Source: JAGOVB01 sp964577365
GTDB lineage: Bacteria > Patescibacteriota > Minisyncoccia > Phycocordibacterales > PALSA-1337
DNA: 64,000 nucleotides
Direction: 5' to 3'
Assembly (NCBI GenBank): GCA_964577365.1
Contig: CAZNYP010000002.1
Span: 1 to 64,000 of the forward strand
The notes beneath the pieces were generated by a model, which worked only from the letters and a program-made list of their open reading frames with translations, did not search any database and was not told where the DNA came from. The number at the start of each line of letters is the position of its first letter. Position 1 is the first letter of the stretch. Positions 52,088 through 59,569 of this stretch are shown piece by piece. Position numbers and translations under genes: made by a program.

Positions 52088-53122
52088 TTATTCCCTACTC
52101 GCTAATGCACTCAGACATATCTGACTGTCAGTGGTGAGAAGGTTACATGCATTCGTGATCGCTCCATCAGTGAGCCCTGAAATAGTCGCGTACCCCACCA
52201 CTCCCTGATAAAAGGCTAGCTTTTGTAAAATCGGTAGCCCTACCACATACTGCTCTGACTGGTGTAGATTTTTCCCTTTGAATTTGCTCATCATGGTGAG
52301 CCCGAGACCCTTGAGGCAAAACTGAGTATCGCTCTCGGGTAGTCCACTTTTTGTACATAGCGCCGATGCTCCGGCATAGTCCCTCACATGTGTGCGCAAG
52401 TATCCAAATGTCGAATACAGAAAACACGTCGGACGTTCGTCTTCGTTTACGAGAGCTGAACAAATCTCGAGTGGTTTTTCTGAGCTCTCTGCTGTAGCAA
52501 ACGGTCCCCAAAACTGTTCCATGCGTACTCCCTCAAAACATCGATATGTATCAAAATCTTCTTTGATCACACGACAATTGCGGATAGCAGCGACAGTGTC
52601 CTGATTATTCATGAGCATGTACACGTGCCCCATCCCGTGGAAACAGCTCGCACGGCTCGCTTTTGGTAACGTATCACAGATCGCATCGGGACGCTTTGCA
52701 AATTCTGGATCATAGAGAGATAGCTCCTCGAGTACTCCGTGAACATAGCCGCCGGCGCAGATATTTTCGACGAGGGCGTGGTTTACATGTTCTGGATTGT
52801 CCATCGTCATCGCTTCGTTGAACCCATAGAGCTTGTAGGTCTTGTGGCCGATGTCGTGGGCGATATTGTGACAGTTTATCGCGAGAGACGGGTCTGCCTG
52901 GATCGCATCGACGACTTTGAAAATAGAGTTTGGATCGTTTTCATCGAGCATAGCGAGGAGCTTGTCGCGTATCGGTTTTTGATCATCAAATGTTTTGTCG
53001 ATACTCACGATGACAGGAGCTGGCTCCGGAATCGATGTTTCGGATTCTTTTGGAATAAAAAAGGCAGAAATACCCGCAACAACGAGGAGGGCGAGGATCA
53101 GAAAAATATATTTCACTTTCAT
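52088..53122 (-). CDS. Exported Cys/His-rich repeat protein, unknown function
   Basis: A 344-residue protein with an N-terminal TM/signal anchor (about 4-22). Twelve Cys lie outside: 84, 122, 149, 160, 183, 195, 221, 233, 256, 269, 326 and 336. From 149 on they form Cys-x10-to-12-Cys pairs recurring every 34-38 residues, as in disulfide-stapled helical repeats. His clusters (CHNIAHDIGH at 84-93, YVHGVLEE with His128, CFHGMGH at 160-166) look like metal or haem ligands. TACGAT (53134-53129) is six bases before the ATG. I do not recognise a characterised family. Confidence 0.75.
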   Translation of the reverse strand: MKVKYIFLILALLVVAGISAFFIPKESETSIPEPAPVIVSIDKTFDDQKPIRDKLLAMLDENDPNSIFKVVDAIQADPSLAINCHNIAHDIGHKTYKLYGFNEAMTMDNPEHVNHALVENICAGGYVHGVLEELSLYDPEFAKRPDAICDTLPKASRASCFHGMGHVYMLMNNQDTVAAIRNCRVIKEDFDTYRCFEGVRMEQFWGPFATAESSEKPLEICSALVNEDERPTCFLYSTFGYLRTHVRDYAGASALCTKSGLPESDTQFCLKGLGLTMMSKFKGKNLHQSEQYVVGLPILQKLAFYQGVVGYATISGLTDGAITNACNLLTTDSQICLSALASRE

Positions 53123-53165
53123 AATGTAATCGTACGGGTATTCGATGTGCTGTCAAATAAGTGGA

Positions 53166-53196
53166 TAAAAAAACCGCCGGACAGAACGTCCGGCGT
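53166..53196 (-). terminator. Terminator of gmk
   Basis: CGCCGGAC/GTCCGGCG stem (53175-53195) followed by seven T on the minus strand. Confidence 0.9.
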
Positions 53197-53214
53197 GTGT
53201 GCTTTTGATGAGAG

Positions 53215-53793
53215 TCAGAGACCGAGCGTAGATTCCAGCACAGTGTATGCCATCTCGATCTGTCCGGAACGATTTTCGACGCGGAAATCGAACTCATTCA
53301 TCCGCGCGAGCTCCTCGATAGCGATTTTCATCCTCGCCTCGATCTGCTCCGCAGTCATGTCTCCGCGAGCATTGAGGCGTCGGCGCGACTCCTCGATACC
53401 AACATGCACGAAGATTGAAGTAATTCCCACCCCGGAAAGACGAGGATTTCCTGCATCCTGGATCAGTGCTCTTCCCTGCACATCGATCGCAAGGATGACA
53501 GTCTTTCCCGCCTGCACAGCCTCGAGGACTGTCGTGATACGGGTGCCATAGCGCTTGCTATGCACACCCGCATGTTCGAGGAATTCGCCAGCATCGACCA
53601 GACGTTGGAATTCTTCCTCCGAGACAAAGTCATAGTCGACTCCGTTTCTTTCACCAGCCCTCATGGCACGGGTGGTGGTCGATCTGGACTGAACATATTC
53701 TGGATGCCGTTCACACAGCATCCGAGTCAGGGTGGATTTGCCGGCCCCAGACGTACCGGAGATGATAAGGATCCCTCCTTTTGGAACATTCAT
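53215..53793 (-). CDS. gmk: Guanylate kinase
   Basis: A 192-residue GMP kinase: P-loop SGTSGAGKST, GMP-binding RSTTTRAMRAGE and VDYDFVSEEEF, lid RLNARGD. Codons are visibly GC-richer (CTG, CGG, GCC) than in most neighbours and resemble those of the orphan genes, which hints at separate ancestry. A TTGACA element is near 53830. Confidence 0.95.
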   Translation of the reverse strand: MNVPKGGILIISGTSGAGKSTLTRMLCERHPEYVQSRSTTTRAMRAGERNGVDYDFVSEEEFQRLVDAGEFLEHAGVHSKRYGTRITTVLEAVQAGKTVILAIDVQGRALIQDAGNPRLSGVGITSIFVHVGIEESRRRLNARGDMTAEQIEARMKIAIEELARMNEFDFRVENRSGQIEMAYTVLESTLGL

Positions 53794-53850
53794 GCCAATC
53801 TGGAGATTAATAGATGCGAGTCGTCATGTCAAACATGCTATAATTTCCGC

Positions 53851-54315
53851 ATGGCTATCGCACCTCTCATAGAGTGGGTCACCCCAGAACATCACCAGAG
53901 CGAAAAAAGTCGCGAGTGGTACTGGGCTGTGGGCATCATTGCTGGTACCGGAGCTATACTCGCTCTTCTCTTTGGAAACAAAATCTTTGCAGTCTTTATC
54001 GTCGTTGGTGCATTTGCCCTCACGCTCAATGCCCACCGCACTCCGCGTCAGCTTCATGTCGAGATCAACGATCGCGGCCTCGTTATCGACAAAACTCTCT
54101 ACCCTTTTCAGCATCTCGAATCATTTTGGATCGATACTGATCATCACGAGCCACGCCTCATCATCAAGTCTCGAAAAACTTTTATGCCTTACCTCTCACT
54201 CATCCTCCGCGACACTGATGATGAGGATGTGCGTCAGATCATGCTCAAATATATCGCCGAGGTAGAACACCCAGAAACACTCGGCAAAAGAATACTGGAA
54301 ATGTTGGGCTTTTAA
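53851..54315 (+). CDS. Two-TM protein with a PH-like C-terminal domain
   Basis: A 154-residue protein: two TM helices close together (about 24-60) then a beta-rich domain (LHVEINDRGLVIDKTLYPFQHLESF in parts, PRLIIKSRKTFMPYLSLIL) similar to bacterial PH/DUF304-type membrane proteins. Function unknown. TATAAT (53839-53844) is six bases before the ATG. A tRNA gene follows 19 bases after the stop. Confidence 0.65.
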   Translation: MAIAPLIEWVTPEHHQSEKSREWYWAVGIIAGTGAILALLFGNKIFAVFIVVGAFALTLNAHRTPRQLHVEINDRGLVIDKTLYPFQHLESFWIDTDHHEPRLIIKSRKTFMPYLSLILRDTDDEDVRQIMLKYIAEVEHPETLGKRILEMLGF

Positions 54316-54334
54316 TGATAGTCTCTGTCATATC

Positions 54335-54406
54335 GCTCCCGTCGTTCAATGGATAGGACACAACTTTGCGGAAGTTGTGATGTAGGTTCGATTCCTACCG
54401 GGAGCA
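54335..54406 (+). tRNA. tRNA-Arg (GCG)
   Basis: Acceptor GCTCCCG/CGGGAGC, D stem GTTC/GGAC, anticodon loop TTGCGGA in CAACT/AGTTG, T stem GTAGG/CCTAC, discriminator A (54406). The anticodon GCG would read CGC and CGU directly; most bacteria use ACG modified to inosine. The following gene's ATG starts at 54408. Confidence 0.9.
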
Positions 54407-54407
54407 C

Positions 54408-54881
54408 ATGTTGAAAAAATATTTACCAGAGTTCGTATACGGTGGCATCGATGGCATCATCACGACCTTTGCCGTGATCGCGGGCGCAGTAGGCGCCACC
54501 CTCTCTCCACACATCGTCCTCATTCTCGGTTTTGCAAACCTTTTTGCAGATGGCTTTTCTATGGCCGCATCAAACTATCTTTCACATACCGAGAACAATC
54601 CTGAGCGACATCCTTTCAAAACCGCCCTCGCTACATTTATTTCTTTTGTGGTGATCGGCTTTATTCCCCTCTTCTCTTTTGTATTTTTTGAAACATACCA
54701 GGTTGAGTCTGCAGTAGTACTCACCGCACTCGCATTCCTCATTGTCGGATATATAAAAGGCCATGTCGCAAAACGTCACAAAGGCAGAACGATGCTTGAA
54801 ACAATCGCAATTGGAGGTGTAGCGGCTGTTATTGCGTACTATGCGGGTAGTATTGTCGAGCGTATTGTCTCATCGCTTTAG
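54408..54881 (+). CDS. VIT1/CCC1-family transporter, short form
   Basis: A 157-residue membrane protein with five TM segments: EFVYGGIDGIITTFAVIAG in TM1 and NLFADGFSMAASNYLS in TM2 are diagnostic of vacuolar iron transporter relatives moving Fe or Mn. The cytoplasmic metal-binding helices between TM2 and TM3 are reduced to a short loop. The ATG is separated from the tRNA-Arg 3' end by one base. Its last 53 bases overlap the HxlR gene on the other strand. Confidence 0.88.
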   Translation: MLKKYLPEFVYGGIDGIITTFAVIAGAVGATLSPHIVLILGFANLFADGFSMAASNYLSHTENNPERHPFKTALATFISFVVIGFIPLFSFVFFETYQVESAVVLTALAFLIVGYIKGHVAKRHKGRTMLETIAIGGVAAVIAYYAGSIVERIVSSL

Positions 54882-55116
54882 TGATCGCCTCGAGACCCTT
54901 TCCCTTTTTTGTCAGTGAGTATCCATCGCCTTTCACTATCATCCCTTCTTTTTCTAAGTTTTGTAATTTAATAGTGAGTGTTCGAGTGCTGATTCCGAGA
55001 GATTCTTCAAGCTCTGTAAATCGTTTTGGTCCAGTCAAAAGATCCCGAACAATGAGTACGGTCGAGTGATCTCCGATGAGAGCGGTCATAGTAGCGATTG
55101 GGCAGACTTTTTTCAT
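54829..55116 (-). CDS. HxlR-family transcriptional regulator
   Basis: A 95-residue winged-helix protein (CPIATMTALIGDHSTVLIVRDLL in parts, GPKRFTELEESLGISTRTLTIKLQNLEKEG). A lone Cys near the N-terminus (KKVCPI) matches the redox-sensing position in HypR/YodB-type members. It faces an FMN reductase gene across a palindrome, the usual regulator-target arrangement. ATG 55116 gives the canonical N-terminus. Confidence 0.9.
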   Translation of the reverse strand: MKKVCPIATMTALIGDHSTVLIVRDLLTGPKRFTELEESLGISTRTLTIKLQNLEKEGMIVKGDGYSLTKKGKGLEAITKAMRQYARQYYPHSTQ

Positions 55117-55121
55117 ACAAA

Positions 55122-55138
55122 ACTTTACAAAGTAAAGT
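55122..55138. promoter_or_regulatory. Palindromic operator between HxlR and FMN reductase
   Basis: ACTTTAC-AAA-GTAAAGT is a perfect inverted repeat. It covers the -35 (TTTACA, 55124-55129) of the reductase promoter, whose -10 TACAAT (55147-55152) is 17 bases away, so a bound repressor would block it. Assignment to the HxlR protein is inference from position. Confidence 0.7.
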
Positions 55139-55178
55139 AACACCGATACAATAGCAGTATTATCAATATATCACAACC

Positions 55179-55628
55179 ATGTCTAAAAAAATTATCGCTA
55201 TCTCAGGAAGTCTAAAAAAGAATTCATACAACACCACATTACTCAATGAGATCAAGACTTTTGTCCCCGATCTCGAGATCCTCTCTATCGCAGACCTCCC
55301 CCTCTTCAATGAAGACCTTGAGGCAAACTTCCCCCCAGCAGCAACAGCCCTAAAACAAAAAATCGAAGCAGCAGATGCAGTCATCTTTGCAACACCTGAA
55401 TATAACCGCTCTATTCCAGGAGTATTAAAAAATGCCATCGATTGGGCATCTCGACCGTGGGGCAAAAACTCTTTTGCTGGCAAACAAGTCCTTGTTATCG
55501 GAGCTTCGATGGGCCCTATTTCAACAGCACTTGCTCAATATGATTTAAAGAAAGTTATGCTCTATCTCGATGCACATGTGATCGGCCAGCCAGAGTTTTA
55601 CCTAGGAACCGCTCAGGACAAGATAAAG
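55179..55628 (+). CDS. NADPH-dependent FMN reductase (cut by assembly gap)
   Basis: At least 150 residues of a flavodoxin-like quinone/azo reductase: IIAISGSLKKNSYNT binds FMN phosphate, TPEYNRSIPGVLKNAIDWASRP is the family signature, and VIGASMGPISTA follows. The 3' end is lost at the N run beginning 55629. Controlled by the HxlR operator. Confidence 0.9.
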
Positions 55629-55638
55629 NNNNNNNNNN
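55629..55638. other. Assembly gap (10 N)
   Basis: Ten ambiguous bases join two contigs. The true distance, and the end of the reductase gene, are unknown; sequence on the right begins two bases before the rpsT stop codon. Confidence 1.
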
Positions 55639-55640
55639 GA

Positions 55641-55904
55641 TTACTTAATCTTTAGTAGTTTTGCGACTGCTCGTGACTTGATACGTCCTGCTGCATTTGC
55701 CTTGATGTACCCTGTCTTTGCTGCCTTGTCTGCGATCTGCTGGATCTTTGCGATGAGGGCCTGAGCTTCTTTTACCTTTTTATCCTTTACAAGCTTTTCA
55801 AACTGCTTGAGGATGGTGTCTATTGCTGATTTGCTGCGTAGGTTAAAGACTCTCTTTCGTTTTGAGACTCGGAGTGCCTTTTTTGCTGATGATGTGATTG
55901 GCAT
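55641..55904 (-). CDS. rpsT: 30S ribosomal protein S20
   Basis: An 87-residue, Lys/Ala-rich helical protein (SAKKALRVSKRKRVFNLRSKSA in parts, IQQIADKAAKTGYIKANAAGRIKSR). Typical length, complete despite the adjacent gap. Confidence 0.95.
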   Translation of the reverse strand: MPITSSAKKALRVSKRKRVFNLRSKSAIDTILKQFEKLVKDKKVKEAQALIAKIQQIADKAAKTGYIKANAAGRIKSRAVAKLLKIK

Positions 55905-55968
55905 ATATTTGTGTCATGAGATTACCACACGCCTTACAAAAATACAAGTTTTAGGATAGTATAAAGCC

Positions 55969-56523
55969 ATGATTTCGTATATAAAAGGCACCGTCATATA
56001 TATAGACCTCAAATACCTCGTCCTTGAGGTAAATGGTATTGGATACAAGATATATACGACAACCGAGTATTTGAGCCTTTCTATCGGCGCCGAGGTTTCC
56101 TTTTGGATCCATATGGTCGTGCGTGAAGATGCTCAGGATCTGTACGGCTTCCCTACACGCGAAGGGGTGAATTTCTTTGAACTCCTCATCACCATATCTG
56201 GTATCGGCCCAAAGTCAGCACTTGGGATACTAAACGCCGCGAGCGTCGAGACCATTCAGTCTGCGATACAGTCTGGCGACACTTCACACCTTACGAAAGT
56301 ATCAGGAATAGGAAAAAAGAATGCAGAAAAAATAGTACTTGAGTTAAAAGATAAAATCGAAACGATCGAAGGACTCTCTCATACAAATGATGCCGACGCA
56401 CTCGAAGCACTCCGTTCTCTCGGCTATAGTCATCAGGAGGCACGTGAGGCACTCAAAAAGTTGGATAAAACTATTACAGATACTGGAGCAAAAGTAAAAG
56501 CGGCATTGAAACTACTTTCATAA
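55969..56523 (+). CDS. ruvA: Holliday junction DNA helicase subunit RuvA
   Basis: A 184-residue junction-binding protein: OB domain (YIKGTVIYIDLKYLVLEVNGIGY in parts), two helix-hairpin-helix motifs (ELLITISGIGPKSALGIL, LTKVSGIGKKNAEKIVLEL) and a C-terminal RuvB-binding domain (DADALEALRSLGYSHQEA). TAGTAT (55957-55962) is six bases before the ATG. Confidence 0.96.
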   Translation: MISYIKGTVIYIDLKYLVLEVNGIGYKIYTTTEYLSLSIGAEVSFWIHMVVREDAQDLYGFPTREGVNFFELLITISGIGPKSALGILNAASVETIQSAIQSGDTSHLTKVSGIGKKNAEKIVLELKDKIETIEGLSHTNDADALEALRSLGYSHQEAREALKKLDKTITDTGAKVKAALKLLS

Positions 56524-56525
56524 AG

Positions 56526-56553
56526 AAAAACCCCTCCGCCGAAGCGCGAGGGG
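56526..56553 (-). terminator. Terminator of orphan gene E
   Basis: CCCCTC/GAGGGG stem (56531-56553) with T5 on the minus strand. A second hairpin, TAACCGA/TCGGTTA (56557-56575), precedes it and includes the stop codon. Confidence 0.8.
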
Positions 56554-56572
56554 CTGTAACCGATGCATTCGG

Positions 56573-57022
56573 TTAGTTGAAGTGAAAGTGTCCAGGCAGA
56601 AGAAATGTGGTACCAAGATCGTGATGCCACACCTCATCAAGCGAGTACTCATGAAAAATGAACTGGAGCCCCAGCATACTAGTTATGTGTAGGGCTGTCA
56701 GTTTTTCGCCACCTCCATAAACACAGAGTACCCCACGCCATCCACGCACCAGTTTCTTGGGATACAGGTTTACAAAGGTTGCGAGACCTGCGGGGGTTGT
56801 GATCAATTTTCGGTGATCCTTGACTCCGGTACCCCAAAAGGCATTCCGGATGCTAGTGTCAGTAATGATACGCCCTTCTGAAAAACACCGAGGCACATAC
56901 CCCCCTGGTTCTGGACCGAGCTTTAGCCCGGGAAGCATGAGCTGGTGTGTATCATGATGTTGAGGTGTACCTTTAACGGGAAGTCGGTTGAAGATCCGAA
57001 GAGGCAGAATGTTTTTGTCCAC
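56573..57022 (-). CDS. Orphan protein E, unknown function
   Basis: A protein of up to 149 residues, rich in Gly, His and Leu (MLPGLKLGPEPGGYVPR, HEYSLDEVWHHDLG). No family recognised. The frame opens at a GTG (57022); the start is uncertain. It carries a private GC-rich terminator and stands reversed between ruvA and the Mur ligase gene. Confidence 0.55.
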   Translation of the reverse strand: MDKNILPLRIFNRLPVKGTPQHHDTHQLMLPGLKLGPEPGGYVPRCFSEGRIITDTSIRNAFWGTGVKDHRKLITTPAGLATFVNLYPKKLVRGWRGVLCVYGGGEKLTALHITSMLGLQFIFHEYSLDEVWHHDLGTTFLLPGHFHFN

Positions 57023-57126
57023 TTGTTTGTCGGTTTAGGTTGTTGTCGACGAGCTCGAATATAATGCACTATTGTGTGTATAATGTCAATACTATATAAA
57101 CCATTAAAATAAGGCATAATAGAGCC

Positions 57127-58317
57127 ATGCTACGCCACATCCGCCCCTTAGTCCCCAAAGCCCTCTTCCCCTACTATCACCTCGCCCTTTCTTTATTTGG
57201 CGCGGTTCTGTATGGTTTTCCTGGGAAAAAGCTCACGGTCATCTTTGTCACTGGAACAAAGGGAAAAAGTACGACGACCGAGTTCATGTATCGTATTTTA
57301 AAAGAAGCCGGATACAAAACAGCTCTCACAAATACCATCCACTTTGTGATCGATGGAGCTGAACAGAAAAATCTGTTCAAAATGTCGACGCCGGGACGCT
57401 TTTTTCTCCAGCGTTTTTTGCGAAAGGCACTCAGTGCAGGATGTACGCATGCAGTCATCGAGATGTCATCACAGGCAGTACTGCAGTCGCGCCATCTGTT
57501 TCTCTATCCAAACGCTCTCATTTTTACAAACCTCACTCCCGAGCATATCGAAGCGCACGGTTCGTTTGATGCATATGCGGAGTCGAAACTGCTCATTGCC
57601 CAAGAAGTATCCTTTTCACAAAAGCGTCCTCGATACCTCGTCGCAAACGAGGATGATGAACACAGTCACAGATTCCTCGCGTACAAAGCCGAGCAAAAAC
57701 TATTTTTTAGCGGACGATCATTCCCCTACACCCTAGCGATCCCAGGTGACTTCAATACCTACAATGCTGCAGGAGCCATCACTCTCGCCAAGGCCCTCGG
57801 TATCGAGGAACCGATCATAAAAAAAGCAGTCGAGAGCGTGACCAGCGTGCCTGGACGACTGCAGTATATAGAGTGTGGTCAGGATTTTGATGTGGTTGTC
57901 GACTATGCACACACTGTAGACTCTTTGAAAAGAGTATACGAAACATTTAAAGGCAAGCGCATCATCGGCATCCTCGGTGGTACGGGAGGTGGTCGTGATC
58001 GAGCAAAGCGAAAAGAAATGGGTGCGCTCGCCGACAAATACTGCGAGATGGTCTATGTCACCAACGAAGATCCGTATGATGAGGATCCGCTACAGATCAT
58101 GCAGGATGTCGCTGCAGGAGTGACCAGCAAAAAACCCGAGCTCATCATCAGCCGCCGCGACGCCATCCGCACAGCCATCTCTCGTGCTCAGGTAGGCGAT
58201 GTCATCCTCATTACCGGAAAAGGAACCGATCCATTTATCATGGGACCGCGAGGTATCAATATCCCCTGGTCTGACGCAGAAGTGGTAAGAGAGGAACTCA
58301 ATGCCCGAATTGCCTGA
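57127..58317 (+). CDS. MurE-like Mur ligase lacking the N-terminal domain
   Basis: A 396-residue ATP-dependent ligase: P-loop VTGTKGKSTTTEF, ATP/metal site TNLTPEHIEAHGS, DYAHTVDSL, and a C-terminal domain with TNEDPYDEDP where MurE has DNPR. The UDP-sugar-binding domain of about 90 residues is missing. It probably adds an amino acid in peptidoglycan or a related polymer; the amino acid is uncertain. CATAAT (57115-57120) is six bases before the ATG. Confidence 0.85.
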   Translation: MLRHIRPLVPKALFPYYHLALSLFGAVLYGFPGKKLTVIFVTGTKGKSTTTEFMYRILKEAGYKTALTNTIHFVIDGAEQKNLFKMSTPGRFFLQRFLRKALSAGCTHAVIEMSSQAVLQSRHLFLYPNALIFTNLTPEHIEAHGSFDAYAESKLLIAQEVSFSQKRPRYLVANEDDEHSHRFLAYKAEQKLFFSGRSFPYTLAIPGDFNTYNAAGAITLAKALGIEEPIIKKAVESVTSVPGRLQYIECGQDFDVVVDYAHTVDSLKRVYETFKGKRIIGILGGTGGGRDRAKRKEMGALADKYCEMVYVTNEDPYDEDPLQIMQDVAAGVTSKKPELIISRRDAIRTAISRAQVGDVILITGKGTDPFIMGPRGINIPWSDAEVVREELNARIA

Positions 58318-59110
58318 AGTCCAGACCACGGTCACCGGACTACAAAAACACATCGTCGGTCGCACCATTTCCTATATATATAGCGAGTATAAAAGAAAGA
58401 TCGACCTCAAGAACATCCTCAATCAAAAAATAGTGAGAGTGTCGCGTCGTGCCAAAAATATTTTGATCGATTTGGAAAATGAATACACCCTCCTCATCCA
58501 CATGAAGATGACCGGTCACCTCCTCTTTGATGACTATGACAAAACTGATCCGTTCAATAGACATGTACGTCTCAAAATAACTTTCAAAGATGGAAAAGAG
58601 CTCCACATGTCCGACATGCGCCGTTTTGCAAAAGTAGAGGTGATAAAGGATCCCGATCTCTCACATCTCGGTCCCGAACCACTTGAGAAAAGTTTTACCT
58701 TTTCAGTATTTAAAAAGTGCCTTGATAAAAAACAAAATGCCCGGATCAAGCCCACCCTCCTCGACCAAACCATCCTCTCTGGTGTCGGCAATATCTATAG
58801 CGATGAGTCGCTATGGCGTGCAGGAATACATCCAGAACAGATCATAAAAAGCATTCCAGACAAAAAACTAAAGTTCCTTTACGAAGCCATTCGATCTACT
58901 CTCAAAAAAGGAATTGATTTTGGCGGTGACTCTATGTCTGACTACCGAAATATCCATGGAAAGCCAGGGAAATTCCAAGAAAAACACCAGGCCTACCGAC
59001 GCACCGGAAAGCCATGTAGCAAAAAAGGCTGCTTTGGCACCATCCTCCGCAAAATGGTTGCCGGACGTAGCTCACATTTTTGTAGTATGCATCAGAAACT
59101 AGTGAAATAA
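58301..59110 (+). CDS. mutM: Formamidopyrimidine-DNA glycosylase
   Basis: A 269-residue base-excision enzyme for oxidised purines. N-terminal Pro-Glu (MPELPEVQTTV) is the catalytic end; MKMTGHLLF and LDQTILSGVGNIYSDE follow. The zinc finger is unusual: Cys-x4-Cys and then Cys-x2-His (CSKKGC, CSMH) rather than two Cys-x2-Cys knuckles. It overlaps the Mur ligase gene by 17 bases and the trmH end by 12. Confidence 0.95.
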   Translation: MPELPEVQTTVTGLQKHIVGRTISYIYSEYKRKIDLKNILNQKIVRVSRRAKNILIDLENEYTLLIHMKMTGHLLFDDYDKTDPFNRHVRLKITFKDGKELHMSDMRRFAKVEVIKDPDLSHLGPEPLEKSFTFSVFKKCLDKKQNARIKPTLLDQTILSGVGNIYSDESLWRAGIHPEQIIKSIPDKKLKFLYEAIRSTLKKGIDFGGDSMSDYRNIHGKPGKFQEKHQAYRRTGKPCSKKGCFGTILRKMVAGRSSHFCSMHQKLVK

Positions 59111-59551
59111 AATAATTCCTACTGTTATAGCCACATTCAGAGATTCTTTTTGGCCTTTCAACATGATTTCCACAATGCTGTCCGATTTATCGAGTAGCTC
59201 CTTCCCCACTCCATCCACCTCATTTCCAAATATAAATAGCGTTGGTTTGGTATAGTTCCATTCCTTAAAATCTTTTGATCGTTTATCCTGCTCCACTGAA
59301 ACTATTTCTCCTTTAAAGTTTGCGAGCACATCGAGTGGATCTTCTACATACTCCCACGGCACGGTATCCTCAGCTCCCAGAGAAACCTTTATAAAGTCTT
59401 TTCTTTTATTACCGAATCGATCGAGTGGTGTAGGTGTGGTACCCGTGAGATATATTTTCTCCACCCCTGCCCCATCTGCAGTACGAAAAATCGATCCCAC
59501 GTTGTGGACACTGCGGAGATTGTCGAGAAGTATATATACTTTTTTATCCAT
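59099..59551 (-). CDS. TrmH/SpoU-family RNA 2'-O-methyltransferase
   Basis: A 150-residue SPOUT enzyme: LDNLRSVHNVGSIFRTADGAG (motif 1, in parts), LFIFGNEVDGVGKELL (motif 2), MLKGQKESLNVAITVGIIL (motif 3). Substrate tRNA or rRNA not determined. TAGTAT (59564-59559) ends seven bases before the ATG and overlaps the -10 of the opposite gene. Confidence 0.92.
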   Translation of the reverse strand: MDKKVYILLDNLRSVHNVGSIFRTADGAGVEKIYLTGTTPTPLDRFGNKRKDFIKVSLGAEDTVPWEYVEDPLDVLANFKGEIVSVEQDKRSKDFKEWNYTKPTLFIFGNEVDGVGKELLDKSDSIVEIMLKGQKESLNVAITVGIILFH

Positions 59552-59557
59552 ATTCGC

Positions 59558-59564
59558 TATACTA
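59558..59564. promoter_or_regulatory. Shared bidirectional -10 element
   Basis: TATACT on the plus strand (59558-59563) and TAGTAT on the minus strand (59564-59559) share five base pairs. They stand six and seven bases from the ATG codons at 59570 (plus) and 59551 (minus), which are only 19 bases apart. Confidence 0.65.
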
Positions 59565-59569
59565 CACGT

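Noticed and set aside
52739..53551. 270-codon plus-strand frame spanning two genes
   Set aside because: Antisense to both the Cys-rich protein and gmk, crosses a terminator, and has no plausible start.
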